From NCBI RefSeq assembly GCF_000143885.2, contig NC_018581.1, forward strand, positions 1,302,001 to 1,366,000: DNA of 64,000 bases, written 5' to 3'. Below, one piece after another: positions 46,309 to 55,700 of this stretch. The stretch's first letter is position 1. Every line of letters starts with the position of its first letter. The notes under the pieces were generated by a model. It was not told the origin of the DNA. It was given only the letters and a program-made list of their open reading frames with translations, and did not search any database. Made by a program: the position numbers and the translations under genes. The stretch is from Gordonia sp. KTR9 (GTDB lineage: Bacteria; Actinomycetota; Actinomycetes; Mycobacteriales; Mycobacteriaceae).

Positions 46309-46905
46309 CTACGGGAGCGGGGCGGGAGTGGGGTCGGCGACGTACTCGGTGGCGGCATCGACGAGCCACGCAGCGAGGTAGTCGGCATAGGAGCCGCGGA
46401 CGAAGATCGCGAATCCGTCGGGCACGCGATGCACGATCACCGCGGCCTGGGCCAGCAGCGTCTGGGCCACGTCGTCGGGCCCGAAGGCCCTCGGCGACAG
46501 GTCGATCGCGCAACCGTGCGCGAGGATCGTCTCCGCCCGGGGGCCGCCGAGTTCGATGCGGGTGCGCTGACCGGACGCGTCGGCGACATAGGCCTCGTCC
46601 TGCACGCGGTCGGCTATCGACGCGGCGAACTCGTGTGGTGCCACATCGGCCGCCCAGGCGAGATACTCGTCCGGCCCGAGCCAGATGACCGTGGCGTCCT
46701 CGGTTCTCCGCAGCCGGCAGGCCGCGGGCAGCCCGAGGCGTTGCAGCGCCTCCTGCCCGGTCGGTCGGATGACCGCCTGCGCGACGGGGCTCGCGTGGAG
46801 CCGGACGACCGGGGCGAGTTCGGCGAACCGTGCCGACCAGTTGTCCAGCGGACCGGCCGGTTCGAGGTCGGGCCCCGGGGCGTGGTGCACGGTGGTGTCA
46901 GCCAT
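46309..46905 (-). CDS. soxG: Sarcosine oxidase gamma subunit
   Basis: This is a 198-residue GcvT-like fold protein. Marks of SoxG are RLHASPVAQAVIRPTGQEAL, CRLRRTEDATVIWLGPDEYL and LGGPRAETILAHGCAIDL, followed by VIVHRVPDGFAIFVRGSYADYL. It is the small accessory subunit of heterotetrameric sarcosine oxidase. The ATG overlaps the end of soxA by eight bases and is preceded by AAGGAG. The C-terminal tail is short and proline-rich. Confidence 0.85.
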   Translation of the reverse strand: MADTTVHHAPGPDLEPAGPLDNWSARFAELAPVVRLHASPVAQAVIRPTGQEALQRLGLPAACRLRRTEDATVIWLGPDEYLAWAADVAPHEFAASIADRVQDEAYVADASGQRTRIELGGPRAETILAHGCAIDLSPRAFGPDDVAQTLLAQAAVIVHRVPDGFAIFVRGSYADYLAAWLVDAATEYVADPTPAPLP

Positions 46906-49735
46906 CGCGTCGCGCTCCTTCCGCATCGACGAAAACGGTTGTGGTGATCTCGACTTCGCACAGCGTGTCCCCGATCGGGACATCGAGACGGGTGCCGACC
47001 AGATCGCGACCGCCTTTCACCAACGCCAGAGCGAACGGCCGGCCCAGTTCCGCGCTGCGGTAGCTCGACGTCACGTGACCGAGCATCGCGACCGGGGGTG
47101 GGGGCAGGGTGCGGTCGGCGCAGTGGGCGATGATCTGCGATCCCTCGGGAAGCCGGGTGCTGCCGTCCGTGGGCAACAGGCCGACGAGGTGTTTGCGGTC
47201 CGGCGCCGTCGCCGACCCGCGCGCGAACGATCGCTTGCCGAGAAAATCGGGCTTCTTCTTCGAGACCGCCCAGCTCATACCGAGGTCGTGCGGCGTGACG
47301 GTCCCGTCGGTGTCCTGGCCGATGATCGGATATCCCTTCTCGGCGCGCAGGACGTGCATCGTCTCGGTGCCGTACGGTGTGATGCCGTGCGGCTCACCGG
47401 CGGCGACGAGTGCATCCCACACCGCCTGCGCGTATCCGGCCCCGACGTTCACCTCGTAGGCGAGCTCGCCGGAGAAGCTGATGCGCCCGATCCGGACGGG
47501 CACCCCGTGGAACGTGGTGTCTCGCCACGCCATGAACCCGAACGCCTCGTTCGACACGTCGAGACCGGTGAACACCGACCCCACGACGTCGCGGGACCGG
47601 GGGCCGACGACCGGGAAGGTGGCCACCTGATCGGTCAGCGATGTCATCCACACCCGCAGGTGCGGCCACTCGGTCTGGTGCCACTCCTCCATCCAGTCGA
47701 GGATGGCGGCCGCGTTGCCGGTCGTGGTGTACACGGTGTAGCGGTCCTCCGCGGTCCGCAACACCGTGCCGTCGTCCTTGACCATCCCGTCGGCGCCGCA
47801 CATGACGCCGTAGCGGACCTTGCCGACCGGGAGAGTGCTCATCATGTTGGTGTAGAGCAGGTCGAGGAAGTCCGGGGCATCGGGGCCGGCGACGTCGATC
47901 ACCCCGAGCGTCGAGCCGTCGAGAATGCCGACACCCGTTCGCACGGAGGCACATTCGCGTAGGACCGCGTCGTGCATGTCCTCGCCCCCACGCGGGTAGT
48001 ACCGCGGTCGCTTCCACTGGCCGACATCCTCGAAGACGGCGCCGCGCTCGACGTGCCAGTCGTGGATCGGGGTGCGCCGCACCGGATCGTAACGATCCCC
48101 GCGGTCGCGGCCGGCGAGCGCGGCGAAGGTCACCGGGGTGTAAGGCGGGCGGAAGGTGGTGGTGCCGGCGTCGCCCACGGGGATGCCGAGCATCTCCGCC
48201 ACGATGCCGGAGGTGACGATGCCGGAGGTCTTGCCCTGGTCGTGCCCGGTGCCGATGGTCGTGTAGCGCTTGACATGTTCCACCGATCGCATGCCCGCGC
48301 CCAGTGAGCGGGCGATGTCGGCGACGGTCGCGTCGCGCTGCAGGTCGACGAACGACGTGGTCCCGCCGTCGGGTCCATCGGGCACGTACCAGCAGATCGC
48401 GGGCGCGGCGGGGGTCCGTTCGGTGACCCGTGGGATGCTGCGCAGCTCCGGGAGTCCGATCCCGAGTCCGGTGAGCGTCGCCACCGCGCCGCGTCGTCCG
48501 CTGGCCAGGCACTCGGTCAGGGTCGTCAGACCCGCTGCCGCCCCGACGATCTCGGTACCTGCCACGGTTCCGGTCGGCAGGAAGGCCGCGGCGCGGTCGT
48601 CGAAGGTGATCGTTCCGCGCAGCTGACTCCACAGGTGGGCGGCCGGATTCCACCCACCGCTGACCAGAACGGTGTCACAGGACAGGGACGAGCCGTCGCT
48701 CAGGTCGACCCCGGTCACGCCATCCGTGCCGTGTGCGCGGCTGACGGTGGTGCCCGGGAGGATCGGCACACCCCGACGGCGAGCCTCCTCGCGTAGGTCC
48801 GCGCTGACGGCCGGCCGGACGTCGACGACGGCGGGAACCGACACCCCGGCGTCGACGAGTGCGAAGGCCGTGGAGTACGCGGTGTCGCACGCGGTGAAGA
48901 CCACCGCGGTCCGACCGACCCGCACCCCGTAGCGCTCGAGGTATTCACCGCCGGCGTCGGCCAGCATCACACCGGGCAGGTCGTTGTCGGCGAAGACGAT
49001 CGGTCGTTCGTGAGCGCCGGTGGCCAGAACGAGACGACGGGTCCGGATGCGATGCACCCGTTGCCGGGAGAGGTGCGCGGGGGCGTCGGTTCCGAGGTGA
49101 TCGGTGCGGTGTTCGACGGCCAGCACGAAGCCGTCGTCGTAGGCGCCGAAGGCGGTGGTGCGGGTCAGGCGCGTGACGTGGGGGTGGGAATCCAGCTCGG
49201 CGACAGCCGCGGCCACCCACCTTGCTGCGGGCATCCGGCCACCGGGCTCGGCGCGTTCGTCGAGCAGGAGCACCCGCGCCCCGGCACGAGCGCAGGCGAC
49301 CGCCGCCATCAGGCCCGCGGGGCCGGCACCGACGACCAGCACGTCCGGGTGGTGGTGCAGGGAGTCGTACCGGGCATCGTCGACGGCGCTGCTGAGCTTG
49401 CCCCAGCCCGGAACGCCGTGGGCGACGAGACCGGGACACAGCGCGACGGTGGTGGCCGGAACCATCGGTTCGACGAACGGTGCCTCGATGCCCACCTGCG
49501 CGGTGGCGTCCTCGGCCCAAGCTCCGGTGACACCTCGGGGACGTCCGAGGTTGACGCTGGTGGTGACGACCCCGATCCCGTTGGCCAGCAGAGCCGAGGC
49601 GAGTGTGTCACCGCGGTAACCGCGGTAGGTGACCCCGTCGAAGACGAAGTCGATGGGCGTGTTGCGGTCGATGCGTCCACCGGCCCCGGTTCGGAAGGGC
49701 TGGAAGAGATCGGGTTTCGGCATGGATGTGCTCAT
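46898..49735 (-). CDS. soxA: Sarcosine oxidase alpha subunit
   Basis: This is a 945-residue protein. The N-terminal region has a small ferredoxin-like fold (IDFVFDGVTYRGYRGDTLAS). A dinucleotide-binding domain follows (VLVVGAGPAGLMAAVACARAG). The middle is a second NAD/FAD region, with GGWNPAAHLWSQ near residue 385, and the C-terminal half is a GcvT-type folate domain (RISFSGELAYEVNVGAGYA and HVLRAEKGYPIIGQDTDG). Together with SoxB it oxidises sarcosine to glycine and passes the methyl-derived carbon to THF. Start ATG 49735 overlaps soxD by four bases (ATGA). Confidence 0.92.
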   Translation of the reverse strand: MSTSMPKPDLFQPFRTGAGGRIDRNTPIDFVFDGVTYRGYRGDTLASALLANGIGVVTTSVNLGRPRGVTGAWAEDATAQVGIEAPFVEPMVPATTVALCPGLVAHGVPGWGKLSSAVDDARYDSLHHHPDVLVVGAGPAGLMAAVACARAGARVLLLDERAEPGGRMPAARWVAAAVAELDSHPHVTRLTRTTAFGAYDDGFVLAVEHRTDHLGTDAPAHLSRQRVHRIRTRRLVLATGAHERPIVFADNDLPGVMLADAGGEYLERYGVRVGRTAVVFTACDTAYSTAFALVDAGVSVPAVVDVRPAVSADLREEARRRGVPILPGTTVSRAHGTDGVTGVDLSDGSSLSCDTVLVSGGWNPAAHLWSQLRGTITFDDRAAAFLPTGTVAGTEIVGAAAGLTTLTECLASGRRGAVATLTGLGIGLPELRSIPRVTERTPAAPAICWYVPDGPDGGTTSFVDLQRDATVADIARSLGAGMRSVEHVKRYTTIGTGHDQGKTSGIVTSGIVAEMLGIPVGDAGTTTFRPPYTPVTFAALAGRDRGDRYDPVRRTPIHDWHVERGAVFEDVGQWKRPRYYPRGGEDMHDAVLRECASVRTGVGILDGSTLGVIDVAGPDAPDFLDLLYTNMMSTLPVGKVRYGVMCGADGMVKDDGTVLRTAEDRYTVYTTTGNAAAILDWMEEWHQTEWPHLRVWMTSLTDQVATFPVVGPRSRDVVGSVFTGLDVSNEAFGFMAWRDTTFHGVPVRIGRISFSGELAYEVNVGAGYAQAVWDALVAAGEPHGITPYGTETMHVLRAEKGYPIIGQDTDGTVTPHDLGMSWAVSKKKPDFLGKRSFARGSATAPDRKHLVGLLPTDGSTRLPEGSQIIAHCADRTLPPPPVAMLGHVTSSYRSAELGRPFALALVKGGRDLVGTRLDVPIGDTLCEVEITTTVFVDAEGARRDG

Positions 49736-50046
49736 CGAGAGGCTCCGGGTGCGGGGTCGGCGGGGGAGTCGGGGGCGCCGGCGGCATGACGCGAAGGCAC
49801 CGGTTCGCCGGCGAAGGCGTACGTGCGGGTGTCGCGTTCGACGGTGAACCACTGGCGGCACCCGGCGGTGTGGCACCACCGTTCGGTCAACGAACCCTTG
49901 GGATTCGGCCGGAAGAACAGGTAGTGCGCCCAGTCCGTGTCGTCGAGTTCGGCGGGTCGTTCTGGGTACGCGACGCCGGCGGCGGCGCCGTAGTGGAACT
50001 CGGTCTCTTCGCGTGGCCCGCAGTGGGGGCAGCGGATCATCTGCAT
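49732..50046 (-). CDS. soxD: Sarcosine oxidase delta subunit
   Basis: This is a 104-residue protein. CPHCGPREETEFHYG at the N-terminus and RWCHTAGCRQWFTVERDT supply the cysteines (and a histidine) that bind the structural zinc of SoxD. The family's WAHYLFFRPNPKG is intact. The C-terminal ~20 residues are proline/alanine-rich. It stabilises the SoxAB complex. A GAGG site lies just downstream of a hexanucleotide repeat in the gap to soxB. Confidence 0.9.
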   Translation of the reverse strand: MQMIRCPHCGPREETEFHYGAAAGVAYPERPAELDDTDWAHYLFFRPNPKGSLTERWCHTAGCRQWFTVERDTRTYAFAGEPVPSRHAAGAPDSPADPAPGASR

Positions 50047-50059
50047 CGTGGCGTCCTCG

Positions 50060-50087
50060 CGGTGGCGGTGGCGGTGGCGGTGGCGGT
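50060..50087. repeat. GGTGGC hexanucleotide repeat between soxB and soxD
   Basis: About four and a half perfect units occupy the gap between the soxB stop (TGA, 50089-50087) and the soxD start. On the coding strand it reads CCGCCA repeats just upstream of the ribosome-binding site. Copy-number change would alter stop-to-start spacing but not a reading frame. Confidence 0.8.
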
Positions 50088-51334
50088 CAGTGGGCGACGG
50101 CGGCTGCGCCGTGCTCGTCGATGAGGTGACCGGTGACGAACCGGTCGAGGGTGAACGGGGCGTTGACGGCATGCGGGGCACCGGTCGCGATCGTGTGGGC
50201 AAGGGCCCACCCGACCCCGGGGGTCGCCTTGAAACCGCCGGTGCCCCAGCCGCAGTTGAGGTACAGATTCTCGTACGGGGTGGCCCCGACGATCGGCGAC
50301 GCATCCGGGGTGACATCGACGATCCCGCCCCACGTCCGGAGCAGGCGTGCCCGGCCGAAGACGGGGAACAGTTCGACCGCGGCGGCCATCTGACGTTCGA
50401 TGATGTGGAATGCGCCGCGCTGACCGTAGCCGTTGTAGGAGTCGACGCCGGCGCCCATCACGAGTTCGCCCTTGTGGGCCTGGGAGACGTAGACGTGCAC
50501 GGCATTGGACATCACCACGGTCGGGTGGATCGGTTCGAGGAGTTCGGAGACCAATGCCTGCAGGGGATGGCTCTGCACCGGCACCCGGAAGCCGAGCTGG
50601 TCGGTGAGGGTGGAGGTGTGGCCCGCCGCGCACAGCGCGACGGTGCCCGCGCCGATACGGCCGCGGGTGGTCTCGATCCCCACCACCCGGTCGCCGTCGG
50701 TGACGAATCCGGTGACCTCGCAGTTCTGGATGATGTCGACGCCCGCGTCGCTCGCACTACGGGCGAAACCCCAGGCGACGTAGTCGTGCTTGGCGATGCC
50801 GCCGCGCGGTTGGAAGGTGGCTCCGAGCACCGGGTAGCGGATGTCGGACGAGGTGTTGACGATCGGGCACACCTCCGCGACCTGCTTGGGATCGAGCCAC
50901 TCGGCATCGATTCCGTTGAGCCGGTTGGCCTCCACGCGGCGGATGCTGTCGCGCACATCCTGCTCGGTGTGGGCGAGGTTGAGCACTCCGCGCTGACTGA
51001 AGAGGATCGGGTAACCGAGTTCGTCCTCGAGACCCTCCCACAGTTTCAGCGAGTGCTCGTAGATGCCGGCGCTCTCGTCCCACAGGTAGTTGGAGCGGAT
51101 GAGGGTGGTGTTGCGGGCCATGTTGCCCCCGGCGAGCCAGCCCCGTTCCAACACGGCGACATTCGTGATCCCGTGCACGCGGGCGAGGTAGTGGGCGGTG
51201 GCGAGACCGTGGCCGCCGCCGCCGACGATGACGACGTCATAGGATGACTTGGGTTCGGCGTCGCGCCAGAGGAATTCGGGGTGATGGGGCAGGTGTGCGC
51301 CGGGGGGAAGGGTGGCGGCGGGGTGGTTTGTCAT
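50087..51334 (-). CDS. soxB: Sarcosine oxidase beta subunit
   Basis: This 415-residue DAO-fold flavoprotein has the FAD motif [20 protein letters not shown] at about residue 35, [20 protein letters not shown] as the conserved region bearing the expected covalent FMN-histidine neighbourhood, and [20 protein letters not shown] near the C-terminus. It holds the substrate-oxidising site of the heterotetrameric enzyme. The order soxB-soxD-soxA-soxG is the standard one and is complete here. Thirteen bases separate it from the end of the upstream reductase gene. Confidence 0.93.
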   Translation of the reverse strand: MTNHPAATLPPGAHLPHHPEFLWRDAEPKSSYDVVIVGGGGHGLATAHYLARVHGITNVAVLERGWLAGGNMARNTTLIRSNYLWDESAGIYEHSLKLWEGLEDELGYPILFSQRGVLNLAHTEQDVRDSIRRVEANRLNGIDAEWLDPKQVAEVCPIVNTSSDIRYPVLGATFQPRGGIAKHDYVAWGFARSASDAGVDIIQNCEVTGFVTDGDRVVGIETTRGRIGAGTVALCAAGHTSTLTDQLGFRVPVQSHPLQALVSELLEPIHPTVVMSNAVHVYVSQAHKGELVMGAGVDSYNGYGQRGAFHIIERQMAAAVELFPVFGRARLLRTWGGIVDVTPDASPIVGATPYENLYLNCGWGTGGFKATPGVGWALAHTIATGAPHAVNAPFTLDRFVTGHLIDEHGAAAVAH

Positions 51335-51347
51335 CGTCGGGTGTTCC

Positions 51348-52439
51348 TCAGAAATCGATCACTACCGGGGACAGGGGTTCGGCACAGCAGAGCAGGATCT
51401 TGCCCTGCGCGATCTCGCGTGGACGGATACCGCCCTGGTGGTTCATCACCACGTCGCCGGAGAGCTTGCGTACCTTGCACGATCCGCACAGACCCACTCC
51501 GCACGACGACGGGAGGGTGACGCCCGCCTTCGCGGCTGCGGCGAGAATCGTGGTGCCGGGGCTCACCGTGACCCGCCGCGCACGGCGCGAGAAGTCGACC
51601 GCGACACCGGTTTCGGTGTCCGGTTCGTCGGCCGGGAGGCTGAAGCCGAAGCTCTCCTCATGGATTCGCGCCAGCTCCGAGCCCGCGGCGACCAGCGCGC
51701 CACGGACCTCGCTGCGGAAACGCCCTGGGCCGCAGAGGAACACTTCGCGTTCGGCGAGGTCCGGGCAGACCCGCTCGAGCATCGCGCGGTCGATGCGTCC
51801 GCGGTGGCCGGTCCAGTCGGCGTGGTCCTCGGCGGCCATCCGCGTCGCCGCGAACGCCAGGGTCACATTGGTGTGCCGGTGTGCGAGATCCTCCAGTTCG
51901 TCTCGAAACGGGATGTCGTCGACGTTGCGGGCGCTGTGTACGAAAGCGATGTCGAGGGGGGACTCGCTGTCGGTCACGGCGCGCAGCATCGACATCACCG
52001 GGGTGATGCCGCTGCCGGCGGAGATGAACAGGTACTTCTCGGCCGGCCGGGCGGTGTAGGTGAACCGGCCGAGCGGGCCGGTCGCGGCGATCATCATTCC
52101 CTCGACCAGGTTGTCGTGCAGCCAGTTCGAGACATGGCCGCCGTTCACCCGCTTGACGGTGATCGACAGGTTTCCCGGTCGCGTCGGTGGTGAGGAGATG
52201 CTGTAGCAGCGCTGGACCGCCCGGCCGTCGATCTCCATGGTGACGGCGAGGAACTGGCCGGGGGCGAAGACGAGGGTCCGGTGTTCGTCGACCTCGTCGA
52301 TCGGCCGGTCGACCGACTGTCCGGGGCCCGAACGCGGCGATCCGCCCGCCACCCGGAACGTGAAGGTGGCCATGTCCCGGGTGGTGTCGGTCCGGGACAC
52401 ACACTGCAGGAAGATGTCGTCGGCCATGGTTGCTCTCAT
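51348..52439 (-). CDS. gbcB: Glycine betaine monooxygenase reductase subunit (GbcB-like)
   Basis: This 363-residue protein has an FAD domain ([20 protein letters not shown] with the R-x-Y-S pattern) and an NAD domain ([20 protein letters not shown], then [13 protein letters not shown]). The C-terminal plant-type [2Fe-2S] ferredoxin domain has [20 protein letters not shown] and a final ILLCC (C-x4-C-x2-C...C). It supplies electrons to the Rieske oxygenase encoded just upstream; its ATG overlaps that gene's stop (ATGA). The second ATG at 52427 is an alternative start. The substrate assignment comes from the operon. Confidence 0.88.
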   Translation of the reverse strand: MRATMADDIFLQCVSRTDTTRDMATFTFRVAGGSPRSGPGQSVDRPIDEVDEHRTLVFAPGQFLAVTMEIDGRAVQRCYSISSPPTRPGNLSITVKRVNGGHVSNWLHDNLVEGMMIAATGPLGRFTYTARPAEKYLFISAGSGITPVMSMLRAVTDSESPLDIAFVHSARNVDDIPFRDELEDLAHRHTNVTLAFAATRMAAEDHADWTGHRGRIDRAMLERVCPDLAEREVFLCGPGRFRSEVRGALVAAGSELARIHEESFGFSLPADEPDTETGVAVDFSRRARRVTVSPGTTILAAAAKAGVTLPSSCGVGLCGSCKVRKLSGDVVMNHQGGIRPREIAQGKILLCCAEPLSPVVIDF

Positions 52440-53752
52440 GCGCTCGCGGCGTCGGACGCGGTGCCGGTGGTCGGGATGTCCAGCCGACGGCGGAGCATCG
52501 TGACGTACCAGTTGACGAACGCCTCCACCTGGAACTCCGAGGGGCCGTAGGGTCCGGGAACGTAGGCGGGACTGCTGATGCCGCTCTGGGCGAGCGCTAC
52601 CAGGTCGGCGTCCTGCTGATTTGTCGTCTCCCAGACGCCGGTGAGGTGGTCGAGGTCGTAGTCGACGCCCTCGACGGCGTTCCGGTGGACGAGCCAGGTG
52701 GTGCGGACCAGGGTCTTGTCGGCGGCGATCGGGATGACCGAGAAGACCAGTGCATGGTCGCTGGTCACGTGCAGCCACATGTTGGGCTGGAGATGCATCG
52801 ACAACCGGCCGAGCCGCGCCTCGCCGATGTCGGTCAGCAGACGGCCGCAGGCGGCGGACCCGTCGAGGGTGAACGACTCGCCGGCGAGGTCGAGTGCTTC
52901 ACGCTCGACATGGAAACCCGTTGGGCGCGTGTCGAGTTGCTCGATCCGAGAATGGGGGAGGTCGTGGCGGTCCCAGATCTCGACCTGTTCGGAGGTGACC
53001 CGGCGATACCGGTCGTACACCGGCCCGAGGCGCGACGGGATGGACCCGGTGTCACTGTACCCCCAGGTCGGGAAGAAGACGTTGAGGAGCTCGGGATGCC
53101 CGTCGCAGTGGTAACACTCGCGGTTGTTCTCCATCGTGAGTTTCCAGTTGCCGTCCTCGATGAGGTCGGTCTGCTTGGCCACCTTGGCTTCGGCGAGGCG
53201 ATGCGGGGCCAGGTAGGGCTCGACGATCGCGGCGACCTCGTCGATGTCTGCCGGCGGGTCGTCGGCCAGACAGATGAAGACGAGCCCGGCGATCGACCGA
53301 ACGTGCACCGACCGCAGCGAGTAACACGATCTGTCGAACCCGGGGGCCTGGGCGTCGGCGAACTCCAGGCGTCCGTCCATGCCGTAGGTCCACGAGTGGT
53401 AGGTGCACACGAACGTCCCGGTCGAGCCGCTCGGGTCGGTGAGCAGGCGGGCTCCCCGATGCCGACACACGTTGTGGTGGGCGCGCACGCGGCCGTCGTC
53501 GTCTCTGGCGACGATGACCGACCGGGTGGAGAAGGTGATCGTGACGTAGTCACCGGGCTCGGCGATCTCCGCTTCGGTGGCCACGAAAAGCCATGATTTC
53601 GAGAAGATCTCGTCGACATCGAGGTCGAAGAAGTCCCGGCTCACATAGAACGGGGCAGGCAGGCTCTGGCCTGCGACGCGATCGGCGATCAGGGTGCGGG
53701 CGTCGTGTTCCGGTGCCCGCGCGGCGGCATGCGCGACGGATGAAGCGGTCAT
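52436..53752 (-). CDS. gbcA: Glycine betaine monooxygenase, Rieske oxygenase subunit (GbcA-like)
   Basis: This is a 438-residue protein. The Rieske centre is CRHRGARLL followed by CTYHSWTYG (C-x-H...C-x2-H, residues ~96-119). The catalytic domain carries the mononuclear iron ligands in [18 protein letters not shown] plus a downstream Asp. It should hydroxylate a methyl group of glycine betaine, giving dimethylglycine and formaldehyde. The family also includes carnitine and stachydrine enzymes, but the dimethylglycine and sarcosine oxidases downstream strongly favour betaine. It is the first gene of the operon, with an AGAGG site. Confidence 0.88.
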   Translation of the reverse strand: MTASSVAHAAARAPEHDARTLIADRVAGQSLPAPFYVSRDFFDLDVDEIFSKSWLFVATEAEIAEPGDYVTITFSTRSVIVARDDDGRVRAHHNVCRHRGARLLTDPSGSTGTFVCTYHSWTYGMDGRLEFADAQAPGFDRSCYSLRSVHVRSIAGLVFICLADDPPADIDEVAAIVEPYLAPHRLAEAKVAKQTDLIEDGNWKLTMENNRECYHCDGHPELLNVFFPTWGYSDTGSIPSRLGPVYDRYRRVTSEQVEIWDRHDLPHSRIEQLDTRPTGFHVEREALDLAGESFTLDGSAACGRLLTDIGEARLGRLSMHLQPNMWLHVTSDHALVFSVIPIAADKTLVRTTWLVHRNAVEGVDYDLDHLTGVWETTNQQDADLVALAQSGISSPAYVPGPYGPSEFQVEAFVNWYVTMLRRRLDIPTTGTASDAASA

Positions 53753-53889
53753 CAGCAGTGCGGACCTCTCTGCACAGTCGTGGTCGGGTCGAGGGGAATG
53801 TGTTGCGGCGCAGGGTCTTCGGCCGTGGATTGGGTGACCTTCGGAGTCGGCCGGGTTCGACGTCGGCCGGCTCGGACATCTCCTATGTT

Positions 53890-53906
53890 GTTGCGCACTA
53901 CGCAAC
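53890..53906. promoter_or_regulatory. Palindrome, candidate IclR-type operator
   Basis: GTTGCGCACTACGCAAC has perfect six-base arms around a five-base centre. It lies 138 bases upstream of the gbcA start and about 90 bases upstream of the riboswitch, in the shared divergent control region. Size and G/C-rich half-sites are typical of IclR-family targets, but no consensus is fixed here. Confidence 0.45.
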
Positions 53907-53914
53907 GTACCGCG

Positions 53915-53927
53915 CCTTGTGCAACAA
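53915..53927. promoter_or_regulatory. Second palindrome, candidate operator half of the IclR-type site
   Basis: CTTGTGCAACAAG has five-base arms around three bases, nine bases after the first palindrome. The GTGCAACAAG half matches the complement of GTTGTTGCGCAC in the first site, so both may form one extended binding region. Confidence 0.35.
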
Positions 53928-53992
53928 GTGTGCGGTCTGGGCCTTGCGCTGTCAAGCCGGACGTGCGACTGTTCTCCACGAGCCGCAGACGT

Positions 53993-54168
53993 GTGCGGGA
54001 GATCATCGCGGACGGCCGCGACGCCGAAGGAGCAACCGCCTCCCGGGAATCTCTCAGGCCCAGGTACCGCACACCGAGGCAACTCTGGAGACGAATCCGT
54101 CAACGCAGCCGGATTGACCGAAGGTGGCCACCACGGTGGCGAAAACTCTCAGGTGCACGGACAGAGCA
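53993..54168 (+). promoter_or_regulatory. Tandem glycine riboswitch (two aptamers) upstream of sdaA
   Basis: Aptamer 1 (about 53993-54093) has GCGGGAGATC, ACGCCGAAGGAGCAACCGCC and GAATCTCTCAGGCCCAGGTA, then ACTCTGGAGA closing P1. Aptamer 2 (about 54094-54168) has GATTGACCGAAGG, GCGAAAACTCTCAGG and GGACAGAG. 'CCGAAGG...CTCTCAGG...GGACAGAG/CTCTGGAGA' is the established glycine-riboswitch core. It is transcribed towards sdaA; the leader peptide gene lies between. Binding of glycine should switch on serine/glycine catabolism. No clear terminator stem was seen, so control may be translational. Confidence 0.88.
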
Positions 54169-54218
54169 GGGAGGGCGGTCGAGTGCATCACTCGTCCGAG
54201 ATCGGTTGGAGTACAACA

Positions 54219-54311
54219 ATGTCCACTCTCGACACATTCGCAGTCGATGGCGCCGACATCACGTCGGCCGCCGCCGAACATCCTTTCCGTCCGGCCGGGG
54301 TCCGGTCGTGA
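54219..54311 (+). CDS. 30-residue leader peptide coupled to sdaA
   Basis: [20 protein letters not shown] followed by [10 protein letters not shown] is encoded after a TTGGAG site, about 50 bases beyond the riboswitch. The stop overlaps the sdaA GTG as GTGA, so ribosomes finishing it could start sdaA. It resembles no protein I know. It may be a true coupled leader, a remnant of a lost gene, or unimportant. Confidence 0.45.
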   Translation: MSTLDTFAVDGADITSAAAEHPFRPAGVRS

Positions 54312-55690
54312 CCGTCAGCGTCTTCGAACTGTTCTCCATCGGCGTCGGACCCTCGAGTTCGCACACCGTCGGGCCGATGCGCGCGGCGCAGCGGTTCGTG
54401 TGCGGACTGGCCCGGACGGCCGATCTGCCATCCGTGTCTCACCTTGAGGTCGACCTCTACGGATCGCTCGCCGCGACCGGTGCGGGGCACGGCACCCTCA
54501 CCGCGGTGTTGCTGGGTCTGGAGGGGCACGAACCCGAGACCATCACCTCCGAGACGAAGTCTCTCCGGATCGCGGAGATGGAGCGAACCGGTCGCATCCG
54601 ACTCGGCGGCCTCGTCGACCTGGCGTTCACCACCGACGACATCCGCTGCCATCCCGAGGTCATGCGGCCGCGGCACCCCAATGCGATGGAACTCCGAGCG
54701 CACACCCGTGACGGCGCCCGCCTGCCGGTCGCGCGATTCTATTCGGTCGGTGGCGGTTTCGTGGTGACCGACGACGAGTTCGACCGACCGGCCGACGGTG
54801 TCGCCGTGCCCCTGCCCTACGGGACGGCGGCGGAGTTGCTCGCGATCTGTGCCGACGAGGGCAGCTCGATCGCCGAGGTCGTTCTGCGGAACGAAACGGC
54901 CACCCGGTCGGCCGACGACGTCCGCAGCGGATTGCTGCACATCTGGTCGGTCATGGAGCGCTGCGTCCACCGCGGTGTCACCACCGACGGTGAGTTGCCG
55001 GGGGGCCTACGGGTCCGCCGTCGGGCCAAGCAGTGGCGAGACAGTCTGCTGCGTGAGGACCCGTTGCGATCGGCGGCCCACGCCGAGGACTGGGTCAACC
55101 TGGTCGCGCTCGCCGTCAACGAGGAGAACGCGGCAGGCGGTCGGGTGGTCACCGCGCCGACCAACGGCGCGGCCGGGATCGTCCCCGCCGTCCTGCACTA
55201 CGCCCGGCGCTACACACCTGTCGGCCGGGCCGACCCCGACGACGTCACCGTCCGGTTCCTGCTGACCGCGGGGGCGGTCGGTGGCCTCATCAAGTCGGGG
55301 GCGTCGATCTCGGGTGCCGACGTCGGCTGTCAGGGTGAGGTGGGCTCGGCGGCGGCGATGGCCGCCGCCGGACTGGCCGAGGTGCTCGGCGGTTCGCCCG
55401 CGCAGGTGGAGAACGCCGCGGAGATCGCGATGGAGCACAGCCTGGGGCTGACCTGCGACCCGATCGGCGGTCTCGTGCAGATCCCGTGTATCGAACGCAA
55501 CGCGATCTCGGCCGGGAAGGCGATCAACGCCGCGCGGATGGCCCTGCGCGGCAACGGATATCACCTGGTCAGTCTCGACCAGGTGATCGCCGCCATGAAA
55601 TCGACCGGCCACGACATGAACGCCAAGTACAAGGAGACCGCGACCGGGGGACTGGCAGTCCACGTGCCGCTGGGGGTGGTCGAGTGCTGA
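54308..55690 (+). CDS. sdaA: L-serine ammonia-lyase (iron-sulfur type)
   Basis: This is a 460-residue single-chain serine dehydratase. The beta domain starts [20 protein letters not shown] and holds the conserved SSSHT motif. The alpha domain contains [20 protein letters not shown], and its [4Fe-4S] cysteines are [20 protein letters not shown] and [19 protein letters not shown]. It converts serine to pyruvate and ammonia. A glycine riboswitch precedes it. Glycine produced by the divergent betaine operon can be converted to serine by SHMT and the glycine cleavage system (not in this window). The GTG start is translationally coupled to a 30-residue leader. Confidence 0.95.
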   Translation: MTVSVFELFSIGVGPSSSHTVGPMRAAQRFVCGLARTADLPSVSHLEVDLYGSLAATGAGHGTLTAVLLGLEGHEPETITSETKSLRIAEMERTGRIRLGGLVDLAFTTDDIRCHPEVMRPRHPNAMELRAHTRDGARLPVARFYSVGGGFVVTDDEFDRPADGVAVPLPYGTAAELLAICADEGSSIAEVVLRNETATRSADDVRSGLLHIWSVMERCVHRGVTTDGELPGGLRVRRRAKQWRDSLLREDPLRSAAHAEDWVNLVALAVNEENAAGGRVVTAPTNGAAGIVPAVLHYARRYTPVGRADPDDVTVRFLLTAGAVGGLIKSGASISGADVGCQGEVGSAAAMAAAGLAEVLGGSPAQVENAAEIAMEHSLGLTCDPIGGLVQIPCIERNAISAGKAINAARMALRGNGYHLVSLDQVIAAMKSTGHDMNAKYKETATGGLAVHVPLGVVEC

Positions 55691-55700
55691 CGTAGGCCGA

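Noticed and set aside
53593..54117. Plus-strand frames of 170-odd residues across the gbcA-sdaA gap.
   Set aside because: They coincide with gbcA antisense and with the structured riboswitch, and have no coding signature.
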